Below are positions 17,278 through 26,256 of a stretch of 64,000 nt of DNA, one piece after another. The DNA is from Rhodanobacter spathiphylli B39 (GTDB lineage: Bacteria > Pseudomonadota > Gammaproteobacteria > Xanthomonadales > Rhodanobacteraceae), in assembly GCF_000264295.1 (NCBI RefSeq), contig NZ_AJXT01000012.1, positions 90,139 through 154,138 on the forward strand. Direction: 5' to 3'. A program made the translations under genes and the position numbers. Numbering within the stretch: the first letter of the stretch is position 1; each line of letters starts with the position of its first letter. The notes under the pieces were generated by a model that was not told where the DNA came from, made no database searches, and saw nothing but the letters and a program-made list of their open reading frames with translations.

Positions 17278-17362
17278 CAGGGCCCACCACGCACTCACCG
17301 GATGGCGACAAGTCGAAACGGGCCATCCACTACACTGGCTGCGATCCACCGCAGGAGTTGTC

Positions 17363-19408
17363 ATGTTTTCTTTCGCTTCGTCGCGGCGCGTGCCGCTGGC
17401 CTGGCTGGCGCTGGCCGGCGCCTGGCTGCTCACCGGCTCGACCGCACTGGCCGCCACGCCCGATGCCGCGCAGCGCGTCGCCTTCAAGCAGGCGTATGCC
17501 GTCGCCCAGCAGGGCGGCGACGGCTGGCGCCAGCTTGCCGGCAACCTGCACGACTATCCCTTGTATCCCTACCTGGCTGCGGCGGCGCTGCAACACGACA
17601 TCCAGCAGGTCGACCGCGCCACGGTGGAAGCCTATCTCGCGCAGTATCCGGACTGGATACCCGCGGCCGACCTGCGCCGCGCGTTCCTGCTGGAGCTGGC
17701 GCGCCGGCAGGACTGGAGCGGCTTTCTTGCGCTGTACCAGCCCGGCCTCGGCGACACGCTCAGCTGCGACGCGCTGCAGGCGAAACTCGCCGGCGGCGGC
17801 AAGCTGGATTTCCAGCGCGACCTGGCCGAACTGTGGACCCGCGCCAACCTGCCCGGCGCCTGCGATCCGGTGCTCGACGCCGCGCACGACCAGGGCCTGC
17901 TCACCGACGCACGGCTGTGGACACGGATCGATCGCGCGGCCGACGCCGGCCAGGCCGGCACCATCGCCAGCCTGGCCAGCTGGCTGCCTGCCAGCGAACA
18001 GCCCGCTGCGCAGCAACTGGCCACCGCGCTGCGTGATCCGGCTGCCGCAATCGCTGACGCGACGAACTGGCCCGACGGTACGCGCCAGCGCCACGCCGTC
18101 ACGCTGGCGCTGACCCGGCTGGCCCGACGCCAGAGCGACAGCGCCGACGCCGCGTGGCAGCAGCTGCAATCGCGCTTCACGCTGAGCGAGGCCCAGCGCA
18201 ACCGCATCCTGCAGACCCTGGCGCTGTTCCGCGCCACCGACTTCGACGACGATGCCCTGGCCCGGCTGATCGCGCTGCCCGCCGCCGCGCAGACCGACAG
18301 CACCCGCGAATGGCGCGTGCGCGTGGCGCTGGCCCGGCAGGACTGGAGCGCGGCGCTGGCGGGCATCGACGCGATGCCTGCCAGCCAGCAGCAGGATGGC
18401 GAATGGCAATACTTCCGCGGCCGCGCGCTGGCCGCGCTGGGCCGCGCCGACGAAGCCCGGCGGCAGTTCGCCGAGCAGGCCGACCAGCCGACCTTCTTCG
18501 GCTTCATGTCGGCGGACCGGCTCGACCAGCCGTACGCGATCTGCCCGCTGACCCTGGCCGACGACCCGCAGCGCGAACAGCAGCTGCTGGCGATGCCGGG
18601 GCTGGTGCGCGCGTTCGAGCTGTACGCGGTGGACCTGCCGAAACTGGCCCGGCGCGAATGGACACGCGCCCTGCAGGGCAGCGACGTGGCCACGCAGAGG
18701 ATCGCCGCCGACATGGCCAACCGCCGCGGCTGGTACGACCGCGCCGTATTCACCCTGAGCAGCGGCGATGCCCTGCGCCTGTATGACCTGCGCTTCCCGC
18801 TGGCCAGCCAGGACGGCCTGGTGCCGCAGGCCGAGCAGGCCGGCATCGAACCGGCCTGGGCCTACGGCATCCTGCGGGCGGAAAGCGCATGGATGAGCGA
18901 CGCGCATTCCGGCGCCGATGCACGCGGCCTGATGCAGTTGCTGCCGGAGACCGCGGCGCGGGTGGCCAGTCGCAACGGACTGGACTGGGCCGGCGGCGAC
19001 AGCCTGTACGACCCGGCCACCAACATCGCGCTGGGCACGCGCTACCTGGCGCAGATGGCGGCTCGCTTCAACGGCTCGCCGTGGCTGGCCAGCACCGCCT
19101 ACAACGCCGGCCCGAACAAGGTCGACCAGTGGCTGGCCGCCCGCGGTACCCTGCCCACCGACCTGTTCGTGGCCAGCATTCCGTACAAGGAAACCCGCGA
19201 ATACGTGGCCCGCGTAATGGCCTTCAGCGTGATCTACGACTGGCGTCTGGACGGCCATTCGGTGGTGCCGCTGGCCACCCGCATGGATGCGATCGGCCAA
19301 CCGTACAGCCTGCCCGGCAATGGCACGCCACGCCGCAAAGTAAGCTGCCCGGCGCCGACTACCACGCCGACAACGGCACCGGCCGGCGCCGCCAGCGTTT
19401 CTCGCTGA
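17363..19408 (+). CDS. slt: Soluble lytic murein transglycosylase (Slt70 type)
   Basis: 681 residues. Signal peptide MFSFASSRRVPLAWLALAGAW with cleavage near ALA. A long alpha-helical superhelical (U/L) domain, rich in Arg/Ala/Trp repeats, leads to a C-terminal lysozyme-like SLT domain. The catalytic Glu507 is in ILRAESAW, followed by GADARGLMQLLPETA and AYNAGP, the goose-lysozyme-type motifs. It cleaves the MurNAc-GlcNAc bond to give 1,6-anhydroMurNAc ends in the periplasm. The start at 17363 has an ideal AGGAG. The C-terminal ~35 residues are a Pro/Thr/Ala tail not typical of E. coli Slt70. Confidence 0.92.
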   Translation: MFSFASSRRVPLAWLALAGAWLLTGSTALAATPDAAQRVAFKQAYAVAQQGGDGWRQLAGNLHDYPLYPYLAAAALQHDIQQVDRATVEAYLAQYPDWIPAADLRRAFLLELARRQDWSGFLALYQPGLGDTLSCDALQAKLAGGGKLDFQRDLAELWTRANLPGACDPVLDAAHDQGLLTDARLWTRIDRAADAGQAGTIASLASWLPASEQPAAQQLATALRDPAAAIADATNWPDGTRQRHAVTLALTRLARRQSDSADAAWQQLQSRFTLSEAQRNRILQTLALFRATDFDDDALARLIALPAAAQTDSTREWRVRVALARQDWSAALAGIDAMPASQQQDGEWQYFRGRALAALGRADEARRQFAEQADQPTFFGFMSADRLDQPYAICPLTLADDPQREQQLLAMPGLVRAFELYAVDLPKLARREWTRALQGSDVATQRIAADMANRRGWYDRAVFTLSSGDALRLYDLRFPLASQDGLVPQAEQAGIEPAWAYGILRAESAWMSDAHSGADARGLMQLLPETAARVASRNGLDWAGGDSLYDPATNIALGTRYLAQMAARFNGSPWLASTAYNAGPNKVDQWLAARGTLPTDLFVASIPYKETREYVARVMAFSVIYDWRLDGHSVVPLATRMDAIGQPYSLPGNGTPRRKVSCPAPTTTPTTAPAGAASVSR

Positions 19409-19445
19409 CCGATCTCCACACCTGTTCAAGCAAGGAACGCCGCCC

Positions 19446-20384
19446 ATGGCCGCACAGCAACTCGTCATCCTCGGCGGCACCGGTTTCGTCGGCCAGCAGC
19501 TGGTCCCGCGACTGGCTGCCGACGGCCATCGCATCGTGCTGCTCAGCCGTGATCGCGAGCGGCACCGCGCACTCGCCGTGCTGCCGGGCGTGAGCGTCCG
19601 CAACGCCGACATCTACGATGACGCCGTGCTGCGTCGCCAACTGGCAGGGGCCGATGCAGCCATCAACCTGGTCGGCATACTCAACCAGGGTGGTCGGCAC
19701 AGCTTTCAGCGCACCCACGTCGAGCTGACCCGACGGCTGATCGCCGCCTGCCACGACAGCGGCGTCGGACGCCTGCACCAGATGAGTTCGCTGAAGGCCG
19801 GCCAAGGCCTGTCGCAATACCTGAAGACGCGCGGCGAAGCCGAGGCCCTGGTCAGGACGTCCGCGCTGGACTGGACGATCTACCAGCCCAGCGTGATCTT
19901 CGGCCGCGGTGACGGACTGGTCAGCCGCTTCGCCGCGCTGCTGCGAAACATGCCGGCGCTGCCGCTGGCACGGGCGCAGTCGCGCCTGGCGCCGACCTGG
20001 GTCGGTGACGTGGCGGAGGCGATCGCCCGTTGCGTGAACCACGAGCGCCTGGGCCGGCAGTGCAGCTTCGAGCTGTATGGCCCCGACGTGCTCAGCCTGG
20101 GCGAGATCGTGCGCTGCATCCGCGACGCCGCGGGCCTGCACACGCCGATCATCGCCCTGCCCGACAGCCTCGGTCAGTTGCAGGCGCAGTTCGCCGAACT
20201 GTTGCCGGGAAAGCCGTTCTCGCTGGACAACTTCCGTTCGCTGCGCACCGATTCGGTGGGCAAGGTGGATGGCTACGCCATTCTCGGCATCACGCCCCAG
20301 CCGCTGGCACCATGGCTGCCGGTGTTGCTGGGCGAACCGGCGCGGCAACGCCGGCTGGCCGCGGCGCGTTCGCTGCGGCGCTGA
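19446..20384 (+). CDS. NDUFA9-like atypical short-chain dehydrogenase/reductase
   Basis: 312 residues. Rossmann NAD(P)-binding motif GGTGFVG near the N terminus (residues 10-16), followed by the NmrA/NDUFA9-like pattern (INLVGIL, SSLKAGQGLSQYLKTRGEAE, IYQPSVIFGRGDG, WVGDVAEAI). Bacterial members are annotated as complex I NDUFA9-subunit family, but most bacteria with them do not place them in complex I. The active-site Tyr is present, but Arg stands where classical SDRs have Lys (YLKTR), so it may be a cofactor-binding or low-activity protein. It starts 37 bp after slt and may be co-transcribed with it. Confidence 0.8.
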   Translation: MAAQQLVILGGTGFVGQQLVPRLAADGHRIVLLSRDRERHRALAVLPGVSVRNADIYDDAVLRRQLAGADAAINLVGILNQGGRHSFQRTHVELTRRLIAACHDSGVGRLHQMSSLKAGQGLSQYLKTRGEAEALVRTSALDWTIYQPSVIFGRGDGLVSRFAALLRNMPALPLARAQSRLAPTWVGDVAEAIARCVNHERLGRQCSFELYGPDVLSLGEIVRCIRDAAGLHTPIIALPDSLGQLQAQFAELLPGKPFSLDNFRSLRTDSVGKVDGYAILGITPQPLAPWLPVLLGEPARQRRLAAARSLRR

Positions 20385-20403
20385 GGGATGTTCGACTTCC
20401 CGG

Positions 20404-20525
20404 CTCGGCCAGGCATGGTCGACCGCGATGCGGTCACTGGCTGATTCGCGTGAGCGCTTTCGGACAGGTGCCGGACGCGCGATGGGAAGGAGAGCGCAGG
20501 ACGTGGTTTTCTTCACAGGCCCTGA
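20404..20525. repeat. Multi-hairpin intergenic repeat, copy B (diverged)
   Basis: A partial match to 3913-4038 in the same orientation, again between two convergently ending genes. Shared blocks are GGCCAGGCA, CGACCGCG, CGCGTGAGCG and a 24-base block from CAGGACGTGG to CACAGGC that is identical in both copies. The stems seen in copy A are largely broken here: the right arm of the last hairpin is kept but its left arm is not. So the sequence block, not base pairing, is what is conserved. Confidence 0.65.
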
Positions 20526-20544
20526 AAATCCGCCGCTCCCAGAT

Positions 20545-22140
20545 TCACGCCAGGCCCAGCAACACCCGCAACCGATCCAGCTTGCCGCCGTAGCGTGGCG
20601 CCCGTGGTTCCTGCCAGCGCAATGGCTCGCGCAACCGCGCGGTGTTGCCGGCCGCGCCCTGGCGCCGGTTGGCACGGACGTCCAGGCAGGCCTGGTCCTC
20701 ATCGAGTCCGAGGAAGTTCAGCAGGCGATGCAGCTGCAGCGGCGGATCGGCCAGCAGCGACTCGTGCTGATGCACGAACACGCGCCCGCGATACAGCTGC
20801 TGCCAGTGCGCGCAGAGTCCGTCGCAGTCGCGCCAGAAACTCGCCAGCTCGTCGAGGTCGTAGCTGAACTCGTGGTGGACTGCGAACAACTGCCGATAAC
20901 AGCTCAGGCAGTTCTCCAGCGGATCGCGGCGGCAATCCACCAGGCGCGCGCCGGGCAACATGGCCATCGCCGCGCCCATCAGGTGCCAGTCCTGGTCGCT
21001 CTGGTCGATGAAACAGCGCTTGCCGTCCTGCGCGCGCACGGCACGCGCCAGATAGTCGCGGCCAAGCCGTGCCCAGTCCGCCGGCGTCGCCTCGATGGTC
21101 CATTGGGGAAATTCCCGCTGCCGCCGCCCCGATTCCTCCTCGATCACGGCGCGCAAATGCTGCGGCCGCTCGTTGGCGTCCACCTGGGCATGACCGGCAA
21201 GCACGCGCCGCAGCAGGCCGCCGCCCGAACGTGGCAGCCCCATGAGAAAGACCACCTGCTCGCCCAGCTGCGGATCCTCGACCTCGCCCGGCGGCCGGGC
21301 GAAGGCCGCGCGGATGCGCGCGATCCGCGCGGACACCACCGCCGCATTCCAGTTCACCAGCTTGCGCTTCTGCCCGTTGGCCTTGCGCAGCACGCGAAAC
21401 GCGGCATGGTAGTCGCCCTGATCCTCCAGGCAGCGAACCAGCGCGAAGCCCAGCATCACGCGCGCCTGTGGCGACGTGCCGGGACGTTGCATCGCCTGCT
21501 GCAGGCGGGCCAGGTCATCCTTCGAAAACGGTTCGACCTGCAACCGGGCCAGGCCGAGCCACGCCTCGGCGTGATCCGGCTCATGCCGCAAGGCCTCGCG
21601 ATAATTGGTGCATGCGGCGGCCACCGCACCCAGACTGGCCTGGGCCTCGGCCAGCAGGCTGCGCATCACCGGATCTTCGGGGGCCAGGTCCACCGCCCGA
21701 TGCAGCGCCGTGATCGCACCGGCCGTGCGCCCCTGCTGCTGGAAGGCACGGCCCAGACTGAACCAGGCCGGGGGAAAGTCGGGAGCCAGTTCGCAGGCGC
21801 GGCGCAGGGAAGAAAACGCGGTGGCAAACTCGCCCGCGCTGTACAGCGACATGCCCAGGTTCATGTGCAGCAACGCGTTGTCCGGAGCCGTGACCAGCGC
21901 CCGGCGCAGGATCGCCACCGCCCCGGCATGGTCGCCACGGATATGCGCCACCAGCCCCTGCAGGCGCTGCGCCTCGACAAAATCCGGCGCCATCGCCAGC
22001 ACGTCGGCCAGCGCCGCGCCGGCGGCGTCCAGCTCGCGACGCGCCATCGCCACCGTGGCCTCGTCGTAGCGCTGGCGCGCCGCCGCCGGCAGGCCGGCGG
22101 TGCGGCCGAGCAGCAGCGGATGAACCTGCATTGCCACCAT
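20545..22140 (-). CDS. TPR-repeat protein with C-terminal sulfotransferase domain
   Basis: 531 residues. N-terminal tetratricopeptide repeats (about residues 25-250: [53 protein letters not shown]), then a Sulfotransfer domain from about residue 295. The 3'-phosphate PAPS-binding region is recognisable ([21 protein letters not shown]). The 5'-phosphosulfate loop is changed: [14 protein letters not shown] where the family usually has PRSGT[ST]. Family members transfer sulfate from PAPS to peptides or small molecules; whether this one is active is uncertain. No signal peptide. The gene ends at repeat copy B. Confidence 0.8.
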   Translation of the reverse strand: MVAMQVHPLLLGRTAGLPAAARQRYDEATVAMARRELDAAGAALADVLAMAPDFVEAQRLQGLVAHIRGDHAGAVAILRRALVTAPDNALLHMNLGMSLYSAGEFATAFSSLRRACELAPDFPPAWFSLGRAFQQQGRTAGAITALHRAVDLAPEDPVMRSLLAEAQASLGAVAAACTNYREALRHEPDHAEAWLGLARLQVEPFSKDDLARLQQAMQRPGTSPQARVMLGFALVRCLEDQGDYHAAFRVLRKANGQKRKLVNWNAAVVSARIARIRAAFARPPGEVEDPQLGEQVVFLMGLPRSGGGLLRRVLAGHAQVDANERPQHLRAVIEEESGRRQREFPQWTIEATPADWARLGRDYLARAVRAQDGKRCFIDQSDQDWHLMGAAMAMLPGARLVDCRRDPLENCLSCYRQLFAVHHEFSYDLDELASFWRDCDGLCAHWQQLYRGRVFVHQHESLLADPPLQLHRLLNFLGLDEDQACLDVRANRRQGAAGNTARLREPLRWQEPRAPRYGGKLDRLRVLLGLA

Positions 22141-22310
22141 CTTGCGTTTCCCGGATTACCCCATGCAGCCAGCTTAAGCGAGGGGGGCCGCATCTGGAAG
22201 CAATGATCCGGACGGGCCATCCGCTGCGTACCTTCGTTTCCGGCATTCGCGGAAGACTTCACGCCCCGACGATTCTCCGTCGCGACAGGAGCCCGTGGCA
22301 TCATCCCCCC

Positions 22311-23558
22311 ATGCACATCTACCTGGTCGGCGGCGCGGTCCGCGACAAACTGCTGAAGCGCCCCGTGGTCGATCATGACCGCGTGGTGGTGGGTGCGACG
22401 CCGGAGGCCTTGCTGGCGCTGGGCTACAAGCCGGTGGGCAAGGATTTCCCGGTGTTCCTGCATCCGCAGACGGGCGAGGAATATGCGCTGGCGCGGACCG
22501 AGCGCAAGAGCGGGCGGGGCTATCACGGCTTCGTGTTCCAGACCGATGCCACGATCACGCTGGAACAGGACCTGGCGCGGCGCGACCTCACCATCAATGC
22601 GATCGCCGAGGACGAACACGGCGCGCTGACCGATCCGTTCGGCGGCGTGGCCGACATCGAGGCCCGGGTACTGCGCCACGTGTCCGAAGCCTTCGTCGAG
22701 GACCCGGTGCGGGTGCTGCGGGTGGCGCGGTTTGCCGCGCGTTTCGCGCCGCTGGGCTTCAGCGTGGCCGCGGAGACGATGACCCTGATGCAGCAGATGG
22801 TGCGCGACGGCGAGGTCGACCACCTGGTGCCCGAGCGGGTATGGGCGGAGACGCGCAAGGCGCTGGGCGAGGCCCGGCCGTCGGCGTTCCTGCGGGTGCT
22901 GCGCGAATGCGGCGCGCTGGCGGTGCTGTTCCCCGAAGTGGACGCGTTGTACGGCGTGCCGCAGCGCGCCGAGTTCCATCCGGAGATCGACACCGGCGTG
23001 CATGTGGAGATGGTGCTGGATGCCGCGGCGGCGCTGGCACCCGGCAACGACGTGGTGGGCTTCTGCGCGCTGGGCCACGACCTGGGCAAGGCGCTGACCC
23101 CGGCCGCCGAGCTGCCGCGCCACGTCGGCCACGAGCATCGCGGCGTGGCGCCGTTGCGCGCGCTGGCTGCGCGACTGAAGGTACCGACCGAACACGCCGC
23201 GCTGGCCGAACTGGTCTGCCGCGAACACTTGAATGTGCACCGCGCGCTCGAGCTGAAGCCGGCCACCGTACTGAAGCTGCTGACCGCGACGGATGCGCTG
23301 CGCCGGCCGGCGCGGCTGGATCTCTTTCTCGCCGCCTGCACCGCCGACAAGCGTGGCCGCCTGGGTCACGGCGAGGACGCCTACCCGCAGGCCGATTACC
23401 TGCGCCAGGCGCGGGCAGTCGCCGCCGCCGTCGAATCGGCCTCGTTCATTGCACAAGGCATGACCGGTCCGGCGATCGGACAGGCGATGGAGAACGCACG
23501 CATCCACGCGATCGCCGGGCTGAGGGCGAACCCCTCGGGACACCGATCCGCGGTATAA
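22311..23558 (+). CDS. cca: Multifunctional CCA-adding tRNA nucleotidyltransferase
   Basis: 415 residues. Adds or repairs the 3' CCA of tRNA without a template. Class II nucleotidyltransferase head: GGAVRD at residues 7-12 and the two metal-binding aspartates Asp21 and Asp23 (DHD), then [11 protein letters not shown] and the [10 protein letters not shown] motif. The C-terminal part has an HD phosphohydrolase motif ([10 protein letters not shown]), as in E. coli Cca. The start at 22311 gives the standard N terminus ([12 protein letters not shown]). It is divergent from the TPR-sulfotransferase gene across 170 bp, in which I see no strong element. Confidence 0.95.
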   Translation: MHIYLVGGAVRDKLLKRPVVDHDRVVVGATPEALLALGYKPVGKDFPVFLHPQTGEEYALARTERKSGRGYHGFVFQTDATITLEQDLARRDLTINAIAEDEHGALTDPFGGVADIEARVLRHVSEAFVEDPVRVLRVARFAARFAPLGFSVAAETMTLMQQMVRDGEVDHLVPERVWAETRKALGEARPSAFLRVLRECGALAVLFPEVDALYGVPQRAEFHPEIDTGVHVEMVLDAAAALAPGNDVVGFCALGHDLGKALTPAAELPRHVGHEHRGVAPLRALAARLKVPTEHAALAELVCREHLNVHRALELKPATVLKLLTATDALRRPARLDLFLAACTADKRGRLGHGEDAYPQADYLRQARAVAAAVESASFIAQGMTGPAIGQAMENARIHAIAGLRANPSGHRSAV

Positions 23559-23559
23559 A
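23554..23559 (+). promoter_or_regulatory. Candidate -10 hexamer before the LTA-synthase-like gene
   Basis: TATAAA ends six bases before an ATG at 23566. Transcription from it could give either a leaderless message from that ATG or a 57-nt leader to the GTG at 23623, which has a well-spaced GGAG. The hexamer overlaps the cca stop region. No good -35 seen. Confidence 0.35.
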
Positions 23560-23622
23560 GGCGCGATGATTTTGCCGCCCGCAACGGGCGGCGGCGTCCC
23601 CCTGCCTGCTTCGGAGTTGCCC

Positions 23623-25857
23623 GTGCCGCGTGCCTTTACCCGCCCCTCTCCCGTTCCCCAGCGCTTCCGTCCGCTGTGGTGGCTGGCGATCAGCTACCTG
23701 GTGATCACCTTCGCCACCCGCGTGGTGCTGCTGGTGATGTCGGGTGCCGAGGTGCCGCACACCGCGTTCAATCTTGCCTATGCGTTTGGCGTGGGACTGT
23801 TCTACGACGTGGTCACCTTCATCTACGTGGCGTGGCCGCTGGTGCTGTTCCTGTGGATCGTGCCGACCCGCTCGGGGCGGGTGGCGCCGCTGTTGCGCTG
23901 GCTGGCCTACGCCGTGGCGATGGCCCTGGCGTGCACGCTCTGCCTGGTCGCGCTGCACCTGCACTATCACGCCGGGCTGAAGGAAACCTGGCCGGTGCTG
24001 CTGCCGTTCCTGTTCGTGCTGCCGCTGGCCGCGTTCACCTATACCTCGCGCATCGGCCAGTGGGCGCTGTATGCGCTTGCGCTGCTGCTGATCTACGGCC
24101 TGCTGTTCGTCGGCGCTTCGGAACTGGTGTTCTGGAACGAGTTCAGCGTGCGCTTCAATTTCATCGCGGTGGACTATCTGGTCTACACCACCGAGGTGAT
24201 CGGCAACATCCGCGAGTCGTACCCGATCGGCCTGTGGGTGAGCCTGCTGGCGGTGCTGGCATTGGTGGTGTTCGCGCTCGGTCGCCGCGCCTTGCGCGTG
24301 CGCGACGACGGCAGCCGCTTCTGGCAGCGGGGCAAGGTCGTGTTGCTGTGGCTGGTACTGACGGTGATCTCGGTGGCCACGGTCAATGGCAGCATGAAGG
24401 ACCGCACCGGCAACAACTACGTCAACGAGCTGGCCGGCAACGGCATCTACCAGTTCTTCAACGCCTTCCGCAGCAGCCACCTCGACTACGCGAAGTTCTA
24501 CCGCACCCTGCCCGACGACGACGCCTTCCGCCGCGTGCGCGAGATGCTGAAGACGCCGGATTCCAGCTATGTCAGCAGCGATCCGCACGACCTCACCCGG
24601 GCGATCCGCCACAGCGGCCCGGAGAAGCGCCTCAACGTGGTGCTGATCAGCGTGGAGAGCCTGTCCGGCGATTACCTGGGCACGTTCGGCAACCCGCAGA
24701 AGATCACCCCCTACCTCGACTCGCTGGTCGACCACAGCCTGTTCTTCGACAACTTGTACGCCAATGGCACGCGCACGGTGCGCGGACTGGAAGCGCTGTC
24801 GCTGTCGGTGCCGCCGACGCCCGGCGATTCGCTGCTGAAGGCGCATGACAACGAAAACCTGTTCTCGCTGGCGGACATCTTCAACGACCGCGGCTACCAG
24901 TCCGACTTCGTCTACGGCGGTTACGGCGAGTTCGACAACATGAACCAGTTCTTCGGCAGCAACGGCTATCGCACGGTGGACCGGCGCGACATTCCGAAGG
25001 GCGCCACGATCCACGGCGAGAACGTGTGGGGCGTGGCCGACGAGGACCTGTACACGCTGGCGCTGGGCCAGATGGACCAGATCCACGCCGCGGGCAAGCC
25101 GTTCTTCCTGCACATCATGACCACCTCGAACCATCGCCCGTTCACCTTCCCGGCAGGCCGGGTGAAGCAGGCCAACGGCACGCGCGAAGGCGCGGTGGCG
25201 TACACCGACTGGTCGATCGGCGACTTCATCCGCCGGGCCCGCGAGAAGTCCTACTTCGACGACACCGTGTTCGTGATCACCGCCGACCACTGCGCCTCCA
25301 GCGCGGGCAAGACCAGCGTGCCGGTCAACCGCTACCACATTCCGCTGTGGATCTATTCGCCCAAGCACATCCAGCCGCAGCGGGTGGACCGGCTGATGGG
25401 CCAGGTGGACATTGCGCCGACCGTGCTGGGCCTGCTCAATTTCAGCTATCGCACGCGCTTCTTCGGCTACGACCTGTTCCAGCTGGAAGCCGGCCGCGAA
25501 CGGGCCTTCCCGGCCACCTACGAAAAGCTCGGCTATCTGCACGACGACGTGCTCACCGTGCTGGAGCCGCAGCGCAAGCTGGAGCAGATGAAGCCGGACT
25601 ACGCCACCGGCGACGCCACGCCGATCACGCCGCAGGACCCGCAACAGATTGCCGACGCGGTGGCCTATTACCAGGTGGCCAGCGAGCTGTTCAAACGCGG
25701 CCAACTGGTGCGCCGCCCTGCGGATTCGACGCCGGTGGAGCCGCTGCCCGTGCCCGCCAGCCCGCTGCCCGCATCCCCCGTCTCGGCGCCCGCACCCGCC
25801 AGTCCGGCGCCGGCGCCCGCCAGTTCGGCCGGGTCAGCGCCGGCGACGATGCACTGA
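23623..25857 (+). CDS. LTA synthase family membrane phosphotransferase/sulfatase
   Basis: 744 residues. Five membrane helices in the first ~260 residues and an extracytoplasmic alkaline-phosphatase-fold domain (about 310-600). Metal and nucleophile sites match LtaS/MdoB-type enzymes: ISVESLSGDYLG (metal-binding Glu), NGTRTVRGLEA (nucleophile Thr), TTSNHRPF and ITADHCAS (metal-binding Asp-His). In Gram-negatives such enzymes move phosphoglycerol or phosphoethanolamine onto periplasmic glucans or lipids; the acceptor is unknown. The C terminus is a Pro/Ala/Ser tail. Start: GTG at 23623 with GGAG six bases upstream; an in-frame ATG at 23566 without such a site is the alternative. The 3' end overlaps vanZ by 24 bp. 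Confidence 0.85.
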   Translation: MPRAFTRPSPVPQRFRPLWWLAISYLVITFATRVVLLVMSGAEVPHTAFNLAYAFGVGLFYDVVTFIYVAWPLVLFLWIVPTRSGRVAPLLRWLAYAVAMALACTLCLVALHLHYHAGLKETWPVLLPFLFVLPLAAFTYTSRIGQWALYALALLLIYGLLFVGASELVFWNEFSVRFNFIAVDYLVYTTEVIGNIRESYPIGLWVSLLAVLALVVFALGRRALRVRDDGSRFWQRGKVVLLWLVLTVISVATVNGSMKDRTGNNYVNELAGNGIYQFFNAFRSSHLDYAKFYRTLPDDDAFRRVREMLKTPDSSYVSSDPHDLTRAIRHSGPEKRLNVVLISVESLSGDYLGTFGNPQKITPYLDSLVDHSLFFDNLYANGTRTVRGLEALSLSVPPTPGDSLLKAHDNENLFSLADIFNDRGYQSDFVYGGYGEFDNMNQFFGSNGYRTVDRRDIPKGATIHGENVWGVADEDLYTLALGQMDQIHAAGKPFFLHIMTTSNHRPFTFPAGRVKQANGTREGAVAYTDWSIGDFIRRAREKSYFDDTVFVITADHCASSAGKTSVPVNRYHIPLWIYSPKHIQPQRVDRLMGQVDIAPTVLGLLNFSYRTRFFGYDLFQLEAGRERAFPATYEKLGYLHDDVLTVLEPQRKLEQMKPDYATGDATPITPQDPQQIADAVAYYQVASELFKRGQLVRRPADSTPVEPLPVPASPLPASPVSAPAPASPAPAPASSAGSAPATMH

Positions 25858-26256
25858 GAACGCTTCAACCCTCGCCAGTACCCTGGCGAGCGGCGTGCGC
25901 AGCAAGCCCAGCGCGATGACCACGCCGATGCCGTCGGCCAGCACGTCGAAGGCATCGGCATCGCGGGGCGGGTCCAGCCACTGGGCGCATTCGATGAGGA
26001 CGCCGAACGCCAGGCAGCCCAACGCCGCCCACATGCGCGGACCCCGGTCGCGATAGACATTGCCCCACCAGCCCATCAGGCAGGTGAAGGTGATCGCGTG
26101 CAGCAGCTTGTCGCCGTACGGGAAAACCAGCGTGATGCCCGGGTCGGGCGTCAGCGCCATCCACAGCGTCCAGCCCATGATCAGCCCGCCGAGCACCACC
26201 CAGGCGCGATGCCAGCGCAGCCGTCCAGACGGCTGGACGCGGACCGCTTCGATCAA
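25834..26256 (-). CDS. VanZ-like membrane protein
   Basis: 140 residues with four predicted membrane helices. The VanZ-like pattern is clear: WTLWMALTPDP, the conserved DKLLHAITFTCLMGW (family D-K-x-x-H), and the helix-flanking LIECAQWLDPPRDADAFDVLADGIG (E-x-x-Q and D-x-x-x-N/D-x-x-G). VanZ proteins lower teicoplanin sensitivity in enterococci by an unclear route; the proteobacterial role is unknown. The start is inferred as TTG at 26256, which overlaps the MidA stop as TTGA, so the genes are probably coupled. Confidence 0.75.
   Translation of the reverse strand: MIEAVRVQPSGRLRWHRAWVVLGGLIMGWTLWMALTPDPGITLVFPYGDKLLHAITFTCLMGWWGNVYRDRGPRMWAALGCLAFGVLIECAQWLDPPRDADAFDVLADGIGVVIALGLLRTPLARVLARVEAFSVHRRRR

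Noticed and set aside
17278..17362. TACACT at 17331 as the slt -10 element
   Set aside because: The only upstream hexamer at near-suitable spacing is poor (19 bp away), so no promoter was called.
22141..22310. Promoter pair between the TPR-sulfotransferase and cca genes
   Set aside because: No -35/-10 pair good enough on either strand.
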